In this document: piece by piece, positions 1-8,615 of the stretch
Layout: every line of letters starts with the position of its first letter
How positions within the stretch are numbered: the stretch's first letter is position 1
Origin: Sphingobacterium sp. R2
GTDB taxonomy: Bacteria; Bacteroidota; Bacteroidia; Sphingobacteriales; Sphingobacteriaceae
Length of the DNA: 64,000 nt
Assembly (NCBI RefSeq): GCF_040760075.1
Contig: NZ_CP142884.1
Span: 2,356,001 to 2,420,000, forward strand
Direction: 5' to 3'
The notes under the pieces: generated by a model
Database searches by the model: none
What the model was told of the DNA's origin: nothing
What the model saw: only the letters and a program-made list of their open reading frames with translations
Program-made: the position numbers and the translations under genes

Positions 1-1341
1 GGGATATAGAAAGCGCAAAGGGATTTTTCCGCCCAAAGCACCTTGTTTTGCAGGTGTTAACTTAGGATAATCCAATCTGCGCCATTCGGCAAATGCTTCC
101 AAACCTTGCCCATATAACGCAATCCATTTTTGTTCGCCAATTGACTTTTTATAGTTATTGGGGTCGAAAATTACTGATGATTGACTAAGGTAGGCATCGA
201 TTAAATTATTACTGACTTTGTATTGTTCAAAAGATGCTCGAATGGCCTTTTGGTAGAGATCTGCTGCATCACCCGTAATAAATCCTCTGCTTACGGCCTC
301 GGAAAGATCAAAAAGAACCTCCGAATAACTTAAGATCACTGCAGGAGCTTTTGGCTCACGGAAATATTTTCCTGGTCGGGATGTAAGATCAAATCCAATA
401 CTGCTAGCCTCACTTGAAGTGAGGCCATTTGGGAGACCAACATATTGCTCCTTAGTCGGTTTGTCTGTTGCATCCGCATAAATAGGTAAGCGTGGATCGT
501 TTAACTCGACAAGCTTATCTACCATTGTTTTACTCACGCGATAATCCTCTCTTGCTTCAAAAGATGCACTGACGGGATTGCGATAAGGAGCATCGCGGTA
601 GATCAGCTGAGCGATATCCTCATTGGAGCTAATGTAACCACTTCCTTCTGCTGCGATTTCCTGCAATGTAGTTTTGGCTAGATCCGGTAGGCGGTCAGCA
701 ATACGTAATGCAAAGCGCAATCTGAGTGAATTCGCAAAACGTTTCCATTTAACGATTTTATTCTCATAAATAATATCACCCTGGATAGCCTCACCATCAA
801 CTTTTAATAAACTTTGTGCGTTCTTGAGATCTTTCAATAGGCCTTTATATACATTTTCCTGTGCGTCGTAACGAGGGGTCAAATAAGCATCAATGTCTCC
901 TGTTTCAGTATAAGGAATATCTCCATAGGCATCTGTCAGTAATGAAAATACCCATGACTGCAAGATAAGTGCTACGCCCTTGTAGTTGTCATTGCCGCTA
1001 TTTGCTGCTAATTTTTGCGTGATCTTTAATTGGCTGATGCTCTTTGAGTACCAGGTTGACCATCCTTCTGTGAAATCATTGTTTGTGAAAATATAGCGGT
1101 CGGGGTCCGTGTATTGGATTCTAGCCCAATGTTGTACAAACAACAGGCTAGAAGCAAGATTATTGCTTACGCCCCAGTAGCTGTCGGCTGTTGTTTTAAT
1201 CGCGCTTGTGAGAAGGTAGCCAGGTTGAGGATTTTCTGCCTCATTCTGATTTTGATTGACTTTTGCTAATTCATCTTTGCAGGACGTGGTTAGGCCCAGT
1301 AAGAGAATAAGTCCTGTTATATATTTGCTGTTTATTTTCAT
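1..1341 (-). CDS. SusD/RagB-family outer-membrane lipoprotein, partial at its C-terminus
   Basis: Surface lipoprotein that would cap the neighbouring SusC channel and bind an oligomeric nutrient. The reverse strand reads from an ATG at 1341 as one open frame of 447 codons to the window edge. The N-terminus is a lipoprotein signal ending in LTTSC (Cys about residue 20). It is followed by a typical SusD start (YLLTSAIKTTADSYWG, then FVQHWARIQYTDPDR), which resembles the SusD-like_2 branch. The last visible part, EAFAEWRRLDYP and then IPLRFLYP, is usual close to the C-terminus, so perhaps 30-50 residues lie outside the window. It lies 78 bp downstream of susC on the same strand, as expected for a susCD operon. 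The substrate cannot be told from sequence. Confidence 0.88.
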   Translation of the reverse strand, partial: MKINSKYITGLILLLGLTTSCKDELAKVNQNQNEAENPQPGYLLTSAIKTTADSYWGVSNNLASSLLFVQHWARIQYTDPDRYIFTNNDFTEGWSTWYSKSISQLKITQKLAANSGNDNYKGVALILQSWVFSLLTDAYGDIPYTETGDIDAYLTPRYDAQENVYKGLLKDLKNAQSLLKVDGEAIQGDIIYENKIVKWKRFANSLRLRFALRIADRLPDLAKTTLQEIAAEGSGYISSNEDIAQLIYRDAPYRNPVSASFEAREDYRVSKTMVDKLVELNDPRLPIYADATDKPTKEQYVGLPNGLTSSEASSIGFDLTSRPGKYFREPKAPAVILSYSEVLFDLSEAVSRGFITGDAADLYQKAIRASFEQYKVSNNLIDAYLSQSSVIFDPNNYKKSIGEQKWIALYGQGLEAFAEWRRLDYPKLTPAKQGALGGKIPLRFLYP

Positions 1342-1419
1342 GCTCAAAATAATTATTTGTTCTTCAATTGTTCGCTAGTAAGAAATCGAACTGCATTAGG
1401 CAGCGATGATTTCAGTTGC

Positions 1420-4400
1420 TTAAAACTTAAGATTTAAATTGAAGCCAAAGCTTCTTGTGGTCGGTAACTGTAAACTTTCCAAACCTTGTGCATTGCCTGT
1501 ATTAAAGGCTGTTTCTGGATCAATATTAGGGGCATTCTTATGGATAATCCATAGGTTTCGAGCTACTAAAGAGAATGAGGCTCCCTGAAAGCCGATTTTG
1601 GAAATCCAATGATTTGGAAATTGGTAACCTAGTTTTACCTCGCGCAATTTAACATAAGAAGCATCGAATACATTTGCTTCATTGGTTCTATATAGCGTTT
1701 TATAATATTGTTGTGCCGATACAACTTTCGTATTTTCTGAACCGTCTGCATTTAGGCCATCTACGATAATACCATCATCATAGGTTGTCCCGTTAACTGT
1801 ATAACTCAGTCCGCCATGTTCAGCATCTCTTCCAGGGAGAGTCGAGGCCAATACCCCAGTTCCTCTACCAGTCGCATTCGTACCTGAGTAGAGTTTGCCC
1901 CCATGCTTGATGTCTATCAAAAAGCTTAAATCAAAGTTTTTGTAACGGAATTGATTTGTAATACCGCCCAACCAATCTGGTGTAAATTTGCCAAAATAGT
2001 GATTCACTGGATCAGTGGCAGGTGTCCCGTCTGCGTTCACGATAAGGCGACCCGCTTCATTTCGTAAGAAGCCAGTTCCGTAAAGAGTCCCATAGGGTTT
2101 TCCGACTGCGGCCAAAACTTGCACGGTTCCTGATGATCCGATCGTATAACTTTGTAATAATCCGTCATTGTCTAATTCTACAACTTTACTTTTATTTGTT
2201 GCGAAGTTGACATTGATATCCCATTGGAATTCCTGTTTTTTCACCGGCGTAACACCTAATTGAACTTCAAGCCCCTTATTGTTGATCTTTCCGGCGTTCA
2301 TGAGTTTCTTCTTATAACCTGTCGATGGACTCACATCAACGGCTAAAATCTGGTTGATACTATTGATGTCGTATAAACTTAAATCTAATCGCACTCTATT
2401 TTTTAGGAAAGCCAGTTCGGTACCTAGTTCAGTTGAGGTGGTTGTTTCGGGTTTTAGGTCTGGGTTTTTCTTAATGTCATTGACCGATAATTGTGGGTTG
2501 TTTCCGTATGGTGCACTAAATAGATAAGAATCAATTAAACTAAAAGGGTCTGTATCTTTACCTACTTTGGACCAGCCCCCCCGTAATTTCCAGAAAGACA
2601 ATATATCGCTTTGAATAGCGAATGCATCTGTCAGGACTATGCTAGCGTTTGCAGACGGATAGAAATACGAAAGATTGTCAACAGGCAAAGTGGAAGACCA
2701 GTCGTTTCGAGCTGTTAGATTCAAAAATGCATAATTTTTGTACCCTAATTGCGCCGATGAAAAAATACTGTAGGCCTTCAATGGGCTATATTCACCTGTT
2801 GAAATCAAGGCATCTCTGGAGTTTGCTAGCGTATAGACATCAGGTACAGCTAAACGCGGGGCTTTTTGGTTATTGCGTTGCCGCGATTGGCTACGTATAT
2901 TACCTCCAGCTAATATATCCAGCGTAAAGTCTGTTGAAAGCGGTCTATTGTAGTTTAAAGTAAACTCCGTATTATTTTCATTTACTGTATAAGCATCTTC
3001 TTCATAGGAACCGTAGGGTGTACCATTGGTACCATAAGCAATCCGTATTTTTCTACGATCGGTATAATAATCGTTACCAGTACGGAAGTTGGCTGTCAAA
3101 AACTCGTTGATCTTGTAATTTAAACCAACATTTCCAAAAATTCGGTCGCGTTGTTGCTGTACAGTATTTTCCTCTGCGATGAAGTATGGATTGCTATAAT
3201 AACTATTGTTCCAATTGACAAGGTTACCGTTTTCATCCCGATAATTTTTTAAACGGGAAACATCGACCTGTCTGCCAAACCAGGTAAATTGGAGCATATA
3301 GCCGTTCGAGCGAAAGCCCCCTACACCTGGTAAATTACCTGAGTTTGTACGTACATAATTTGCATTTGCTGTAAGTGTCAGATCTTCCGTGATTTTATAA
3401 CGTGTATTGATATTGAAGTTGTTTTTTTCAATCGAAGAATTTGGGATAATTCCTGTTTGATTACTATTGTTATACGAAAAACGATAATCAACTTTATCTG
3501 TGGCATCGGCAATAGATATTCCATTGTTTAATGTTCTTCCTGTTCCAAAAAAGCTGCGTACGTTATCTGGATGTGGCAAGAAAGGTACTGCTTCACCCTT
3601 TGAATAAAATTGCGGGATGAGTCTGCCATCCATTTTTGGCCCCCAGCTTTCATCAACACCATCATTGATACCGCCACCTTTACCATCGACATAGCTGAAC
3701 TTTCCATTGGCACCTTGTCCAAATACATTTTGATAATCGGGTAGAACGGCAAGCCGTTCAATGGTATTATTTGAATTAATATTTATCCCCAATCCTTTGC
3801 GTTTTTTTCCAGTTTTTGTCGTAATCAAAATCACCCCAGCGGCGGCTCTTGAACCATACAACGCAGCCGCATTGGGCCCTTTTAGTACGCTTATGGATTC
3901 GATGTCTTCGCTGTTGATATCTGAAATTGCATTTGCATAGTCACGGTTACCACTCGTTCCCAGCTGGGAATTATCAACAGGTGTTCCATCAATCACAAAT
4001 AAAGGTTGATTGTTTCCGGCTATGGAGGTCTCTCCTCGGATAATAATTCTCGAAGAACCCATATTGCCCTGACTATTTGTTACCTGAACCCCAGCAACTT
4101 TTCCAGCTAAGGAGTTTACGAGATTACTTTCTTTAGCTTCGGAAAGATCTTTTCCCTTTAGTTCCTGAATAGAATATCCTAACGTCTTTTTTTCCTTGGA
4201 TATATTTAAAGCCGTTACGACCACTTCATCTAACAGGGCAGTTGAAGGCACAAGTTGAACTGTGGTAAAGCCTGTCGGATTAGTTTGAACCGTTTTACTT
4301 TCAAAGCCTATATATTGTATATTGATATTTAGCGATCTGCCAGAAGAAGGTAACTCAAATAGACCATTTGTATCTGTCTGTACTTGTTTTTTACTGGTCG

Positions 4401-4539
4401 TTTCGGTGACAGTAGCCCCTTGAATAGGATTGTTGTTATTGTCAACTACCTTTCCTTTTATAGTGTTTTGTGCGTATAGTGCGCCAGAACTTAGACAAAG
4501 CGCGGCCATTACGACAAAATTTATGTTGTTTTTTGTCAT
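1420..4539 (-). CDS. SusC/RagA-family TonB-dependent outer-membrane receptor
   Basis: TonB-dependent channel that imports a ligand captured by its SusD partner. The 1039 residues show a signal peptide (1-23, ending ALYAQ) and a carboxypeptidase-like regulatory domain (about 25-105, from NTIKGKVVD to LDEVVVTAL). The plug follows (about 115-245), with SLAGKVAGVQV, RIIIRG, PLFVIDGTPVDN and GVILITTKTGKK. The rest is a long beta-barrel ending in an aromatic residue (NLNLKF). Length is normal for the family. There is no N-terminal FecR-interacting STN domain, so regulation through an anti-sigma factor at this locus is not suggested. It is first in an operon with the SusD-like gene. A sequence matching the -7 box TAnnTTTG lies on the minus strand at 4678-4685, which would give a leader of about 130 nt. 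Confidence 0.95.
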   Translation of the reverse strand: MTKNNINFVVMAALCLSSGALYAQNTIKGKVVDNNNNPIQGATVTETTSKKQVQTDTNGLFELPSSGRSLNINIQYIGFESKTVQTNPTGFTTVQLVPSTALLDEVVVTALNISKEKKTLGYSIQELKGKDLSEAKESNLVNSLAGKVAGVQVTNSQGNMGSSRIIIRGETSIAGNNQPLFVIDGTPVDNSQLGTSGNRDYANAISDINSEDIESISVLKGPNAAALYGSRAAAGVILITTKTGKKRKGLGININSNNTIERLAVLPDYQNVFGQGANGKFSYVDGKGGGINDGVDESWGPKMDGRLIPQFYSKGEAVPFLPHPDNVRSFFGTGRTLNNGISIADATDKVDYRFSYNNSNQTGIIPNSSIEKNNFNINTRYKITEDLTLTANANYVRTNSGNLPGVGGFRSNGYMLQFTWFGRQVDVSRLKNYRDENGNLVNWNNSYYSNPYFIAEENTVQQQRDRIFGNVGLNYKINEFLTANFRTGNDYYTDRRKIRIAYGTNGTPYGSYEEDAYTVNENNTEFTLNYNRPLSTDFTLDILAGGNIRSQSRQRNNQKAPRLAVPDVYTLANSRDALISTGEYSPLKAYSIFSSAQLGYKNYAFLNLTARNDWSSTLPVDNLSYFYPSANASIVLTDAFAIQSDILSFWKLRGGWSKVGKDTDPFSLIDSYLFSAPYGNNPQLSVNDIKKNPDLKPETTTSTELGTELAFLKNRVRLDLSLYDINSINQILAVDVSPSTGYKKKLMNAGKINNKGLEVQLGVTPVKKQEFQWDINVNFATNKSKVVELDNDGLLQSYTIGSSGTVQVLAAVGKPYGTLYGTGFLRNEAGRLIVNADGTPATDPVNHYFGKFTPDWLGGITNQFRYKNFDLSFLIDIKHGGKLYSGTNATGRGTGVLASTLPGRDAEHGGLSYTVNGTTYDDGIIVDGLNADGSENTKVVSAQQYYKTLYRTNEANVFDASYVKLREVKLGYQFPNHWISKIGFQGASFSLVARNLWIIHKNAPNIDPETAFNTGNAQGLESLQLPTTRSFGFNLNLKF

Positions 4540-4955
4540 ACTAATTATAATAGTGAGTGTATTGTTTCAGATGGGTTATCGGAGATATTTGAATTTACTT
4601 GTAAAACATCCCCTTAGGACATTCGTTTTTCAAGGGTATACTGTATATGCTGTTTCATGTGTTAAAAAATGTTAATGCAAATATATAAAATCTACCTGAT
4701 AACTATACTTTGTTTTTAGCTTTTTTGTAATTTTTGAGTCAGAATGATGAAATTTAGATGAGCTGATGTAGTATGGATAAAAAACGGAAGCTGCTTTTTT
4801 GCGGAAAGCTTTCATCTGGACTTTGCAATATGGCGCCTATTAGGATATTGATGGGTAGGTGCGAATCGTAAACGCCGGATTGCGAATTGTAAATCCTTGT
4901 ATATTCTGCTCGGAATTGGGTAGGATTTTTGTATTTCGATTATATAGAAATTAAA
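4540..4955. other. Intergenic region, no gene; direct repeat at 4860-4893
   Basis: No convincing coding frame was seen. The left part holds the susC leader, with a TATATTTG motif on the minus strand at 4678-4685. Near the right end, a 13-bp direct repeat (TGCGAATCGTAAA at 4860-4872, TGCGAATTGTAAA at 4881-4893, one mismatch) has a 21-bp period, two helical turns. It sits about 65-95 bp before the zinc-ribbon pseudogene and could be a regulator site, but this is only a suggestion. Confidence 0.4.
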
Positions 4956-5579
4956 ATGCATCATACTATGATTATTTTTGGCACACGAACCAAGGTATTA
5001 ACTAACAGATCGCAATCGGCAGTAGGTGACTGTGATTATTGTGGCACGGCTCAGTCTCTCTTTGCCTATAGACAGATTAAGTATTTTCATATTTTTTGGA
5101 TACCCATATTTCCCTATTCTGCGCAGATTATTACGATTTGCAATCATTGCAAAAAGTTGAGCTACCAATCTGAAATTAAGCCACAGACTCTTCAATCCCT
5201 GTCTTCACGAACTATCCGTAAAACACCTATCGGTTATTTTACGGGTTTAATGCTGATTGGACTTTTAGTAGCTGCTATTGTTATAGCTGGGATTTAAGGT
5301 GCAAAAAAGAAAGAAAAATACCTGAAAGATCCAAAAGTAGGCGATTTGTATGAGGTTTCTTATCCAAAGGATGGTAAAACGATGCGTACACTCTATCGTA
5401 TAGCCAATTTAACAGCAGATTCAGTGACTTTTGATGTTAACGATTATGAAGCGGATAGCCGAAAGGGTCTGCGCAAATTGAAAGAGCAGGATGCTGATTG
5501 TTATGCTGAACAGCGAAAATTGTCACGTTCTGAAGTTGAAGAAATGAAAAGAAGGATATCAAATATTGAAAGATTTTAA
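4956..5579 (+). pseudogene. Zinc-ribbon membrane protein interrupted by an in-frame TAA
   Basis: An ATG at 4956 (or 4968, giving MIIFGTRTK) opens a frame with a zinc ribbon (CDYC, then ICNHC) and one hydrophobic segment (GLMLIGLLVAAIVIAGI). It meets TAA at 5295-5297. The same frame continues without a further stop to 5579 as GAKKKEKYLKDPKVGDLYEV, followed by about 70 more residues rich in K, E and R. From general familiarity with this small Bacteroidota family, the two halves look like the N- and C-terminal parts of one protein of about 207 residues (zinc ribbon, TM, soluble C-domain). So this is a nonsense-mutated gene or a sequencing error. An independent truncated protein is possible but less likely, because the second half has no good start codon. 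Function is unknown. Confidence 0.72.
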
Positions 5580-5633
5580 CGATCATTTCTTGTTTCTTAT
5601 TGCTACCTTCGCTGATACTACTGGCGTATTGGT

Positions 5634-5732
5634 TTGCTATTTCTTTGCCGTTTCTATGCCTATCCTTTGCTGTTTCTCTGCTATTTCGTTGCTGTTTCTT
5701 TGCCTATCCTTTGCTGTTTCGTTACCTATTAT
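5634..5732. repeat. Imperfect 11-bp tandem repeats, about nine units
   Basis: Consecutive 11-mers follow the pattern TTGCTGTTTCT: for example 5634-5644, 5645-5655, 5667-5677, 5689-5699 and 5711-5721, with the variants ATGCCTATCCT and TTGCCTATCCT at 5656-5666 and 5700-5710. Units 3-4 and 7-8 match almost exactly, which suggests duplication of a higher-order 44-bp block. At 5750-5782 three further 11-mers (AGATAGCAACG, AAAGACCAAAT, AGATAGCAACG) are reverse-complement relatives. The array is therefore partly inverted and could fold. A frame through it is open (5566-5793) but reads as low-complexity hydrophobic sequence, so I do not call it a gene. Confidence 0.7.
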
Positions 5733-5851
5733 TTGGTCTTATAGTAATCAGATAGCAACGAAAGACCAAATAGATAGCAACGCTATAGCATAGCTGTTAT
5801 CAAGGAAACCCAAAGGATATACAACAAGGTTTAAACCAGCGCTCAAATGAC

Positions 5852-5867
5852 CTCTTTTGCAAAAGAG
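5852..5867. repeat. Perfect 16-bp palindrome in a gene-free stretch
   Basis: CTCTTTTGCAAAAGAG is self-complementary. It lies in 5783-5927, which holds no gene. It could be an operator or a relic; nothing nearby decides this. Confidence 0.4.
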
Positions 5868-5927
5868 AAGGTATTGATTTAATCCCCAAGAATATGTCTT
5901 GTAGACACGGTTTGGATCTTAAATGAG

Positions 5928-6155
5928 CTACTTCTTTGTTTTTACAATATTAAATTTATGAATATAACCCATCATAAAGTATTGTTTCAGCGTAAGTGAA
6001 TTTCCAAAATATGTTCTATTGCCTTGACTGCCCCAATAATTTTGCGTATTGTGATTTAAGATATCGAAACCGGTCAATTTGATTTGGGAATTGTTTTAAA
6101 TATGCACTATAGTTACTTTGAATTCCCCCTGTAACAATAATGTCTGTTTAGACAA
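5928..6155 (-). pseudogene. C-terminal remnant of an outer-membrane beta-barrel protein, frameshifted
   Basis: Read on the minus strand to the TAG at 5928-5930, one frame gives QIKLTGFDILNHN, then NRTYFGNSLTLKQYFMMGY and IHKFNIVKTKK. This has the alternating pattern and the FDILN motif typical of the last strands of TonB-receptor-like barrels (outer membrane beta-barrel family). Just upstream the matching protein continues in another frame (TDIIVTGGIQSNYSAYLKQ), so a frameshift near 6085-6100 separates the two parts. A stop precedes TDIIV, and no signal peptide or plug is present. This is therefore the tail of a deleted gene, not a functional one. Confidence 0.68.
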
Positions 6156-6172
6156 ATCGTGAAATATGAAAC

Positions 6173-6209
6173 TTAAAAAGCAAGATTTAAATAAAATCCT
6201 GCTTTTTAG
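6173..6209 (-). terminator. Rho-independent terminator, probably for the serine hydrolase operon
   Basis: An imperfect hairpin with A-rich left arm (AAAAAGCAAGATTT) and T-rich right arm (AAATCCTGCTTTTT) lies about 100 bp after the serine hydrolase stop. The A and T tracts make it usable in either direction. Confidence 0.5.
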
Positions 6210-6306
6210 ATTGTACAATTTGATGAATAGGGAAGATATGGATAGCAAATGGGGTTATCTTCATTAATCAAGTTGTATAGCTACGCGCACTAGCAACAAT
6301 GTCTCC

Positions 6307-7626
6307 TTATTTCTTCAAAACAAGTGTATGTCCATTTTGGTAGAGTGTCATTTTGTTTTCGTTGCGCTCGAAAACTATTTTTACACCAAATTGCGGTTGA
6401 ATCAGCGTGTTTTTATCCTTTGCTTTCAGCTGAAACGACGGTTGACCAATAACCTGTCCGAACACTTTGTTTCCTTCTCGGGCAATATTTATCTGGATTG
6501 GAGGCTGTTCGCTTTTATATTCGCCAACAAGACTAGTAATTTCTTCGTCTGTCAATTGTACTTCCGTAAGATCCGGTAGTGGCAAGGACTTTTTATAAAG
6601 TTCACCTAAACTGAACTTTAGGATTTCATTATTATTATAATTGTTGGCGTTACTAATGATAGCGACATTATAATTACCATCATCGAAATGCCCAGCTACA
6701 GAAGAATAGCCATCGATTCCGCCGGTATGTCCGAAACCCATATGCTCATAGAACGGCAACTGGAATAAGCCAAGTCCATAACCTTGATCTATTTTTTTCA
6801 TGGCGTCGAGGCTCGCCGCATTGATTATTTTATGGCTGAATAAACCATTGAAAAATTTGTCTAGATCTGTTGGCGTTGACCAAACTGCCCCCGCACCGAG
6901 GGGAACAGAGTTGTGGGTGTGTGGTTCAAGGATCCATTCTTGCGTAAATCGATAGGATTCACTAACAGCACCGCTATTATTTTGTGGTCGCCCAAATGTG
7001 GTCTGTTCCAATTTCAATGGTCTACAGATATACGTTTTCAGGAGCGCAGCGTAATCTTTTTTCCATACTTTTTCTAGGATATATGTTAGTAAAATATAAT
7101 TTGAATTACTGTATTCATGTTTGCTTCCAGGGGTAAATTCAGCACCACCTTTGATAATGCGTTCAACAAGTTCCTGTTCAGTTTGAGGCTGAGTGTTCCA
7201 TGTTAGGTAATCTTTGTCGTTGGTGACGCTATGAACACCGCTACTATGATTTAACAATTGATGAATTGTGATCTTTTCTGAATTTGGAATGTCTTTAAAA
7301 TAAGTCGATAATGTTTGGTTCAGTTTTAGCTTGCCAAGTTCCACTGTTTTTAGAACAAGGGTTGCTGTGAAAGTTTTTGAAATCGACCCTATACCATAGC
7401 GGGTATCTGGGCTCGCTTTCTTTTTCTGGGCGATGTCTGCATTTCCAATGGCCCTTTGGTAGAGCAATTCGTCTCCTTTACTTATCGCAATACTGCCCAT
7501 CCAGACTTGGTTACTTTCTAATATTGACATCAGACTGTCCATCCGGATAGGACTAAATTGTTGGGCTTTTAAAATTGGGCTGGTTAGACTGCCTAATAGC
7601 AAGAGCAAAAGTGAGGTTCTTTTCAT
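6307..7626 (-). CDS. Serine hydrolase of the beta-lactamase / penicillin-binding-protein-like family
   Basis: Secreted serine-reactive enzyme of the class C beta-lactamase and D-aminopeptidase superfamily. The substrate cannot be assigned, and such proteins are more often peptidases or esterases than resistance enzymes. In 439 residues: signal peptide (about 1-21), nucleophile motif S81-I-S-K84, second motif Y172-S-N174, third motif H300-T-G302. A C-terminal beta-rich extension of about 100 residues follows the catalytic domain, as in many Bacteroidota members. The start overlaps the stop of the HAAS membrane protein by 4 bp, so the two are translationally coupled. It is the last gene of a padR-HAAS-hydrolase operon, so PadR probably controls it. 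Confidence 0.9.
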   Translation of the reverse strand: MKRTSLLLLLLGSLTSPILKAQQFSPIRMDSLMSILESNQVWMGSIAISKGDELLYQRAIGNADIAQKKKASPDTRYGIGSISKTFTATLVLKTVELGKLKLNQTLSTYFKDIPNSEKITIHQLLNHSSGVHSVTNDKDYLTWNTQPQTEQELVERIIKGGAEFTPGSKHEYSNSNYILLTYILEKVWKKDYAALLKTYICRPLKLEQTTFGRPQNNSGAVSESYRFTQEWILEPHTHNSVPLGAGAVWSTPTDLDKFFNGLFSHKIINAASLDAMKKIDQGYGLGLFQLPFYEHMGFGHTGGIDGYSSVAGHFDDGNYNVAIISNANNYNNNEILKFSLGELYKKSLPLPDLTEVQLTDEEITSLVGEYKSEQPPIQINIAREGNKVFGQVIGQPSFQLKAKDKNTLIQPQFGVKIVFERNENKMTLYQNGHTLVLKK

Positions 7627-8240
7627 AATTTATGGTATATAGATTTTTTGATTTTTAGAATAAGCGTTGAAGAATAGTACAGCCCAGTGATGATAAATAG
7701 AAGAACTGGAATAAAATAATTGCCCAATTGTTCATAACGTAGGGCTTCTTCGTGCTGTAAAATAAGTTTGCCGAATATGAAAAACTTGTTGGGCGCATAG
7801 AAGAAGCCGACTCCCTGAGGATCAATAAATTTGGCCACGACTAGAAATACGGCGATGAGCATAAGGGTATAGGTGGTGTAATAAACCAAGTTGACTATCC
7901 CTCGTGCAAGCATGATGGGCATCTTCAAGAGGGATGCCGGTTCAGTTGAAGGCGCTACTGCCTGACCTAAGGAGGCTGAGGAGATCATTTCTAAGATAAA
8001 GGTCGCAGGTAAACCTAGCTTTTCCAAAATATCTTCGAGCTGCATAGGCGTCGTATCCTGGATTAATTGTTGGGGAAATTGCTGTTGCAAAGCCTCAAAT
8101 ATGTGGCTATTAATTTCGCATAATATATCCTGACGTTGCTCCAATGCTAATCTTTTGACAAGAGCCGTTGCTGTTGACATGTAATTTTTATAAAGCTGAG
8201 CCGAGGATCTATTGGTAAAATGTATTTGGTTATAATGCAT
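7623..8240 (-). CDS. HAAS-domain membrane protein
   Basis: The 205-residue protein begins with a helical segment (about 12-75: RSSAQLYKNYMSTA, then LALEQRQDILCEINSHIFEAL) that fits the HAAS domain. This domain is typically found beside PadR regulators in membrane-stress operons. Two hydrophobic stretches follow (about 118-140 and 172-195), so the N-terminal domain is probably cytoplasmic. The start overlaps the PadR stop by 11 bp and its own stop overlaps the hydrolase start by 4 bp. HAAS proteins are thought to work with PadR in sensing. Here the usual DUF4097/LiaF-type partner is absent and a serine hydrolase takes that place. Role inferred, no catalytic motif. Confidence 0.75.
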   Translation of the reverse strand: MHYNQIHFTNRSSAQLYKNYMSTATALVKRLALEQRQDILCEINSHIFEALQQQFPQQLIQDTTPMQLEDILEKLGLPATFILEMISSASLGQAVAPSTEPASLLKMPIMLARGIVNLVYYTTYTLMLIAVFLVVAKFIDPQGVGFFYAPNKFFIFGKLILQHEEALRYEQLGNYFIPVLLFIITGLYYSSTLILKIKKSIYHKL

Positions 8241-8574
8241 GAGTCAAGGTGGTTAAGTGTTGGTTTAAGCCTGCCCAGTAACTTCTCATTTCTAAGAAGG
8301 TACTTTGGCCTTCCTTTGTTATTTTGTAATATTTTCTTGGAATCCCAGTCTTCTGCGGAACCCAGTTCGATTCGACCAACCCCTCGTTTTTTAAACGAAT
8401 TAATAAAGGGTATAATGTTCCTTCAGCAATATCAATGGTGGTTTTCTTCTTGACCTCTTGGATAAGATCGTAACCGTAGTATTCTTGCTCGTAAGCGAGG
8501 ACACCGAGTATAACAAAAGAAAGGCTTCCTTTTTTTAGCTGTGAAATCCATTTGTCAATAAATTCTTTGTTCAT
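8230..8574 (-). CDS. PadR-family transcriptional regulator
   Basis: Winged-helix repressor of 114 residues from the ATG at 8574 (MNKEFIDKWISQLKKGSL). A frame 24 bp longer exists but adds an unusual N-terminus that would run into the upstream palindrome. Family hallmarks are SFVILGVLAYEQEYYGYDLIQEV, AEGTLYPLLIRLKNEGLVES and PRKYYKITKEG. It overlaps the HAAS gene start and heads the operon. A perfect 8-bp inverted repeat starts 17 bp upstream of its start codon, consistent with autoregulation, which is common for PadR. Confidence 0.9.
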   Translation of the reverse strand: MNKEFIDKWISQLKKGSLSFVILGVLAYEQEYYGYDLIQEVKKKTTIDIAEGTLYPLLIRLKNEGLVESNWVPQKTGIPRKYYKITKEGQSTFLEMRSYWAGLNQHLTTLTHAL

Positions 8575-8590
8575 GGAGGTAAATATAACA

Positions 8591-8615
8591 AAATACATAG
8601 TAATGCAATGTATTT
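8591..8615. promoter_or_regulatory. Inverted repeat, candidate PadR operator
   Basis: AAATACAT (8591-8598) and ATGTATTT (8608-8615) form a perfect 8-bp inverted repeat with a 9-bp spacer directly before padR. PadR operators are typically AT-rich dyads of the ATGT/ACAT type, which this matches. Binding is inferred. Confidence 0.55.

Noticed and set aside
2649..2927. Antisense frame inside susC
   Set aside because: It lies within a well-supported receptor gene on the other strand and its translation shows no domain.
5566..5793. Plus-strand open frame of 75 codons through the 11-bp repeats
   Set aside because: The predicted peptide is a repeat of Phe, Leu, Ser, Val and Cys produced by the tandem DNA repeat. 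It overlaps the end of the zinc-ribbon frame and has no recognisable fold.
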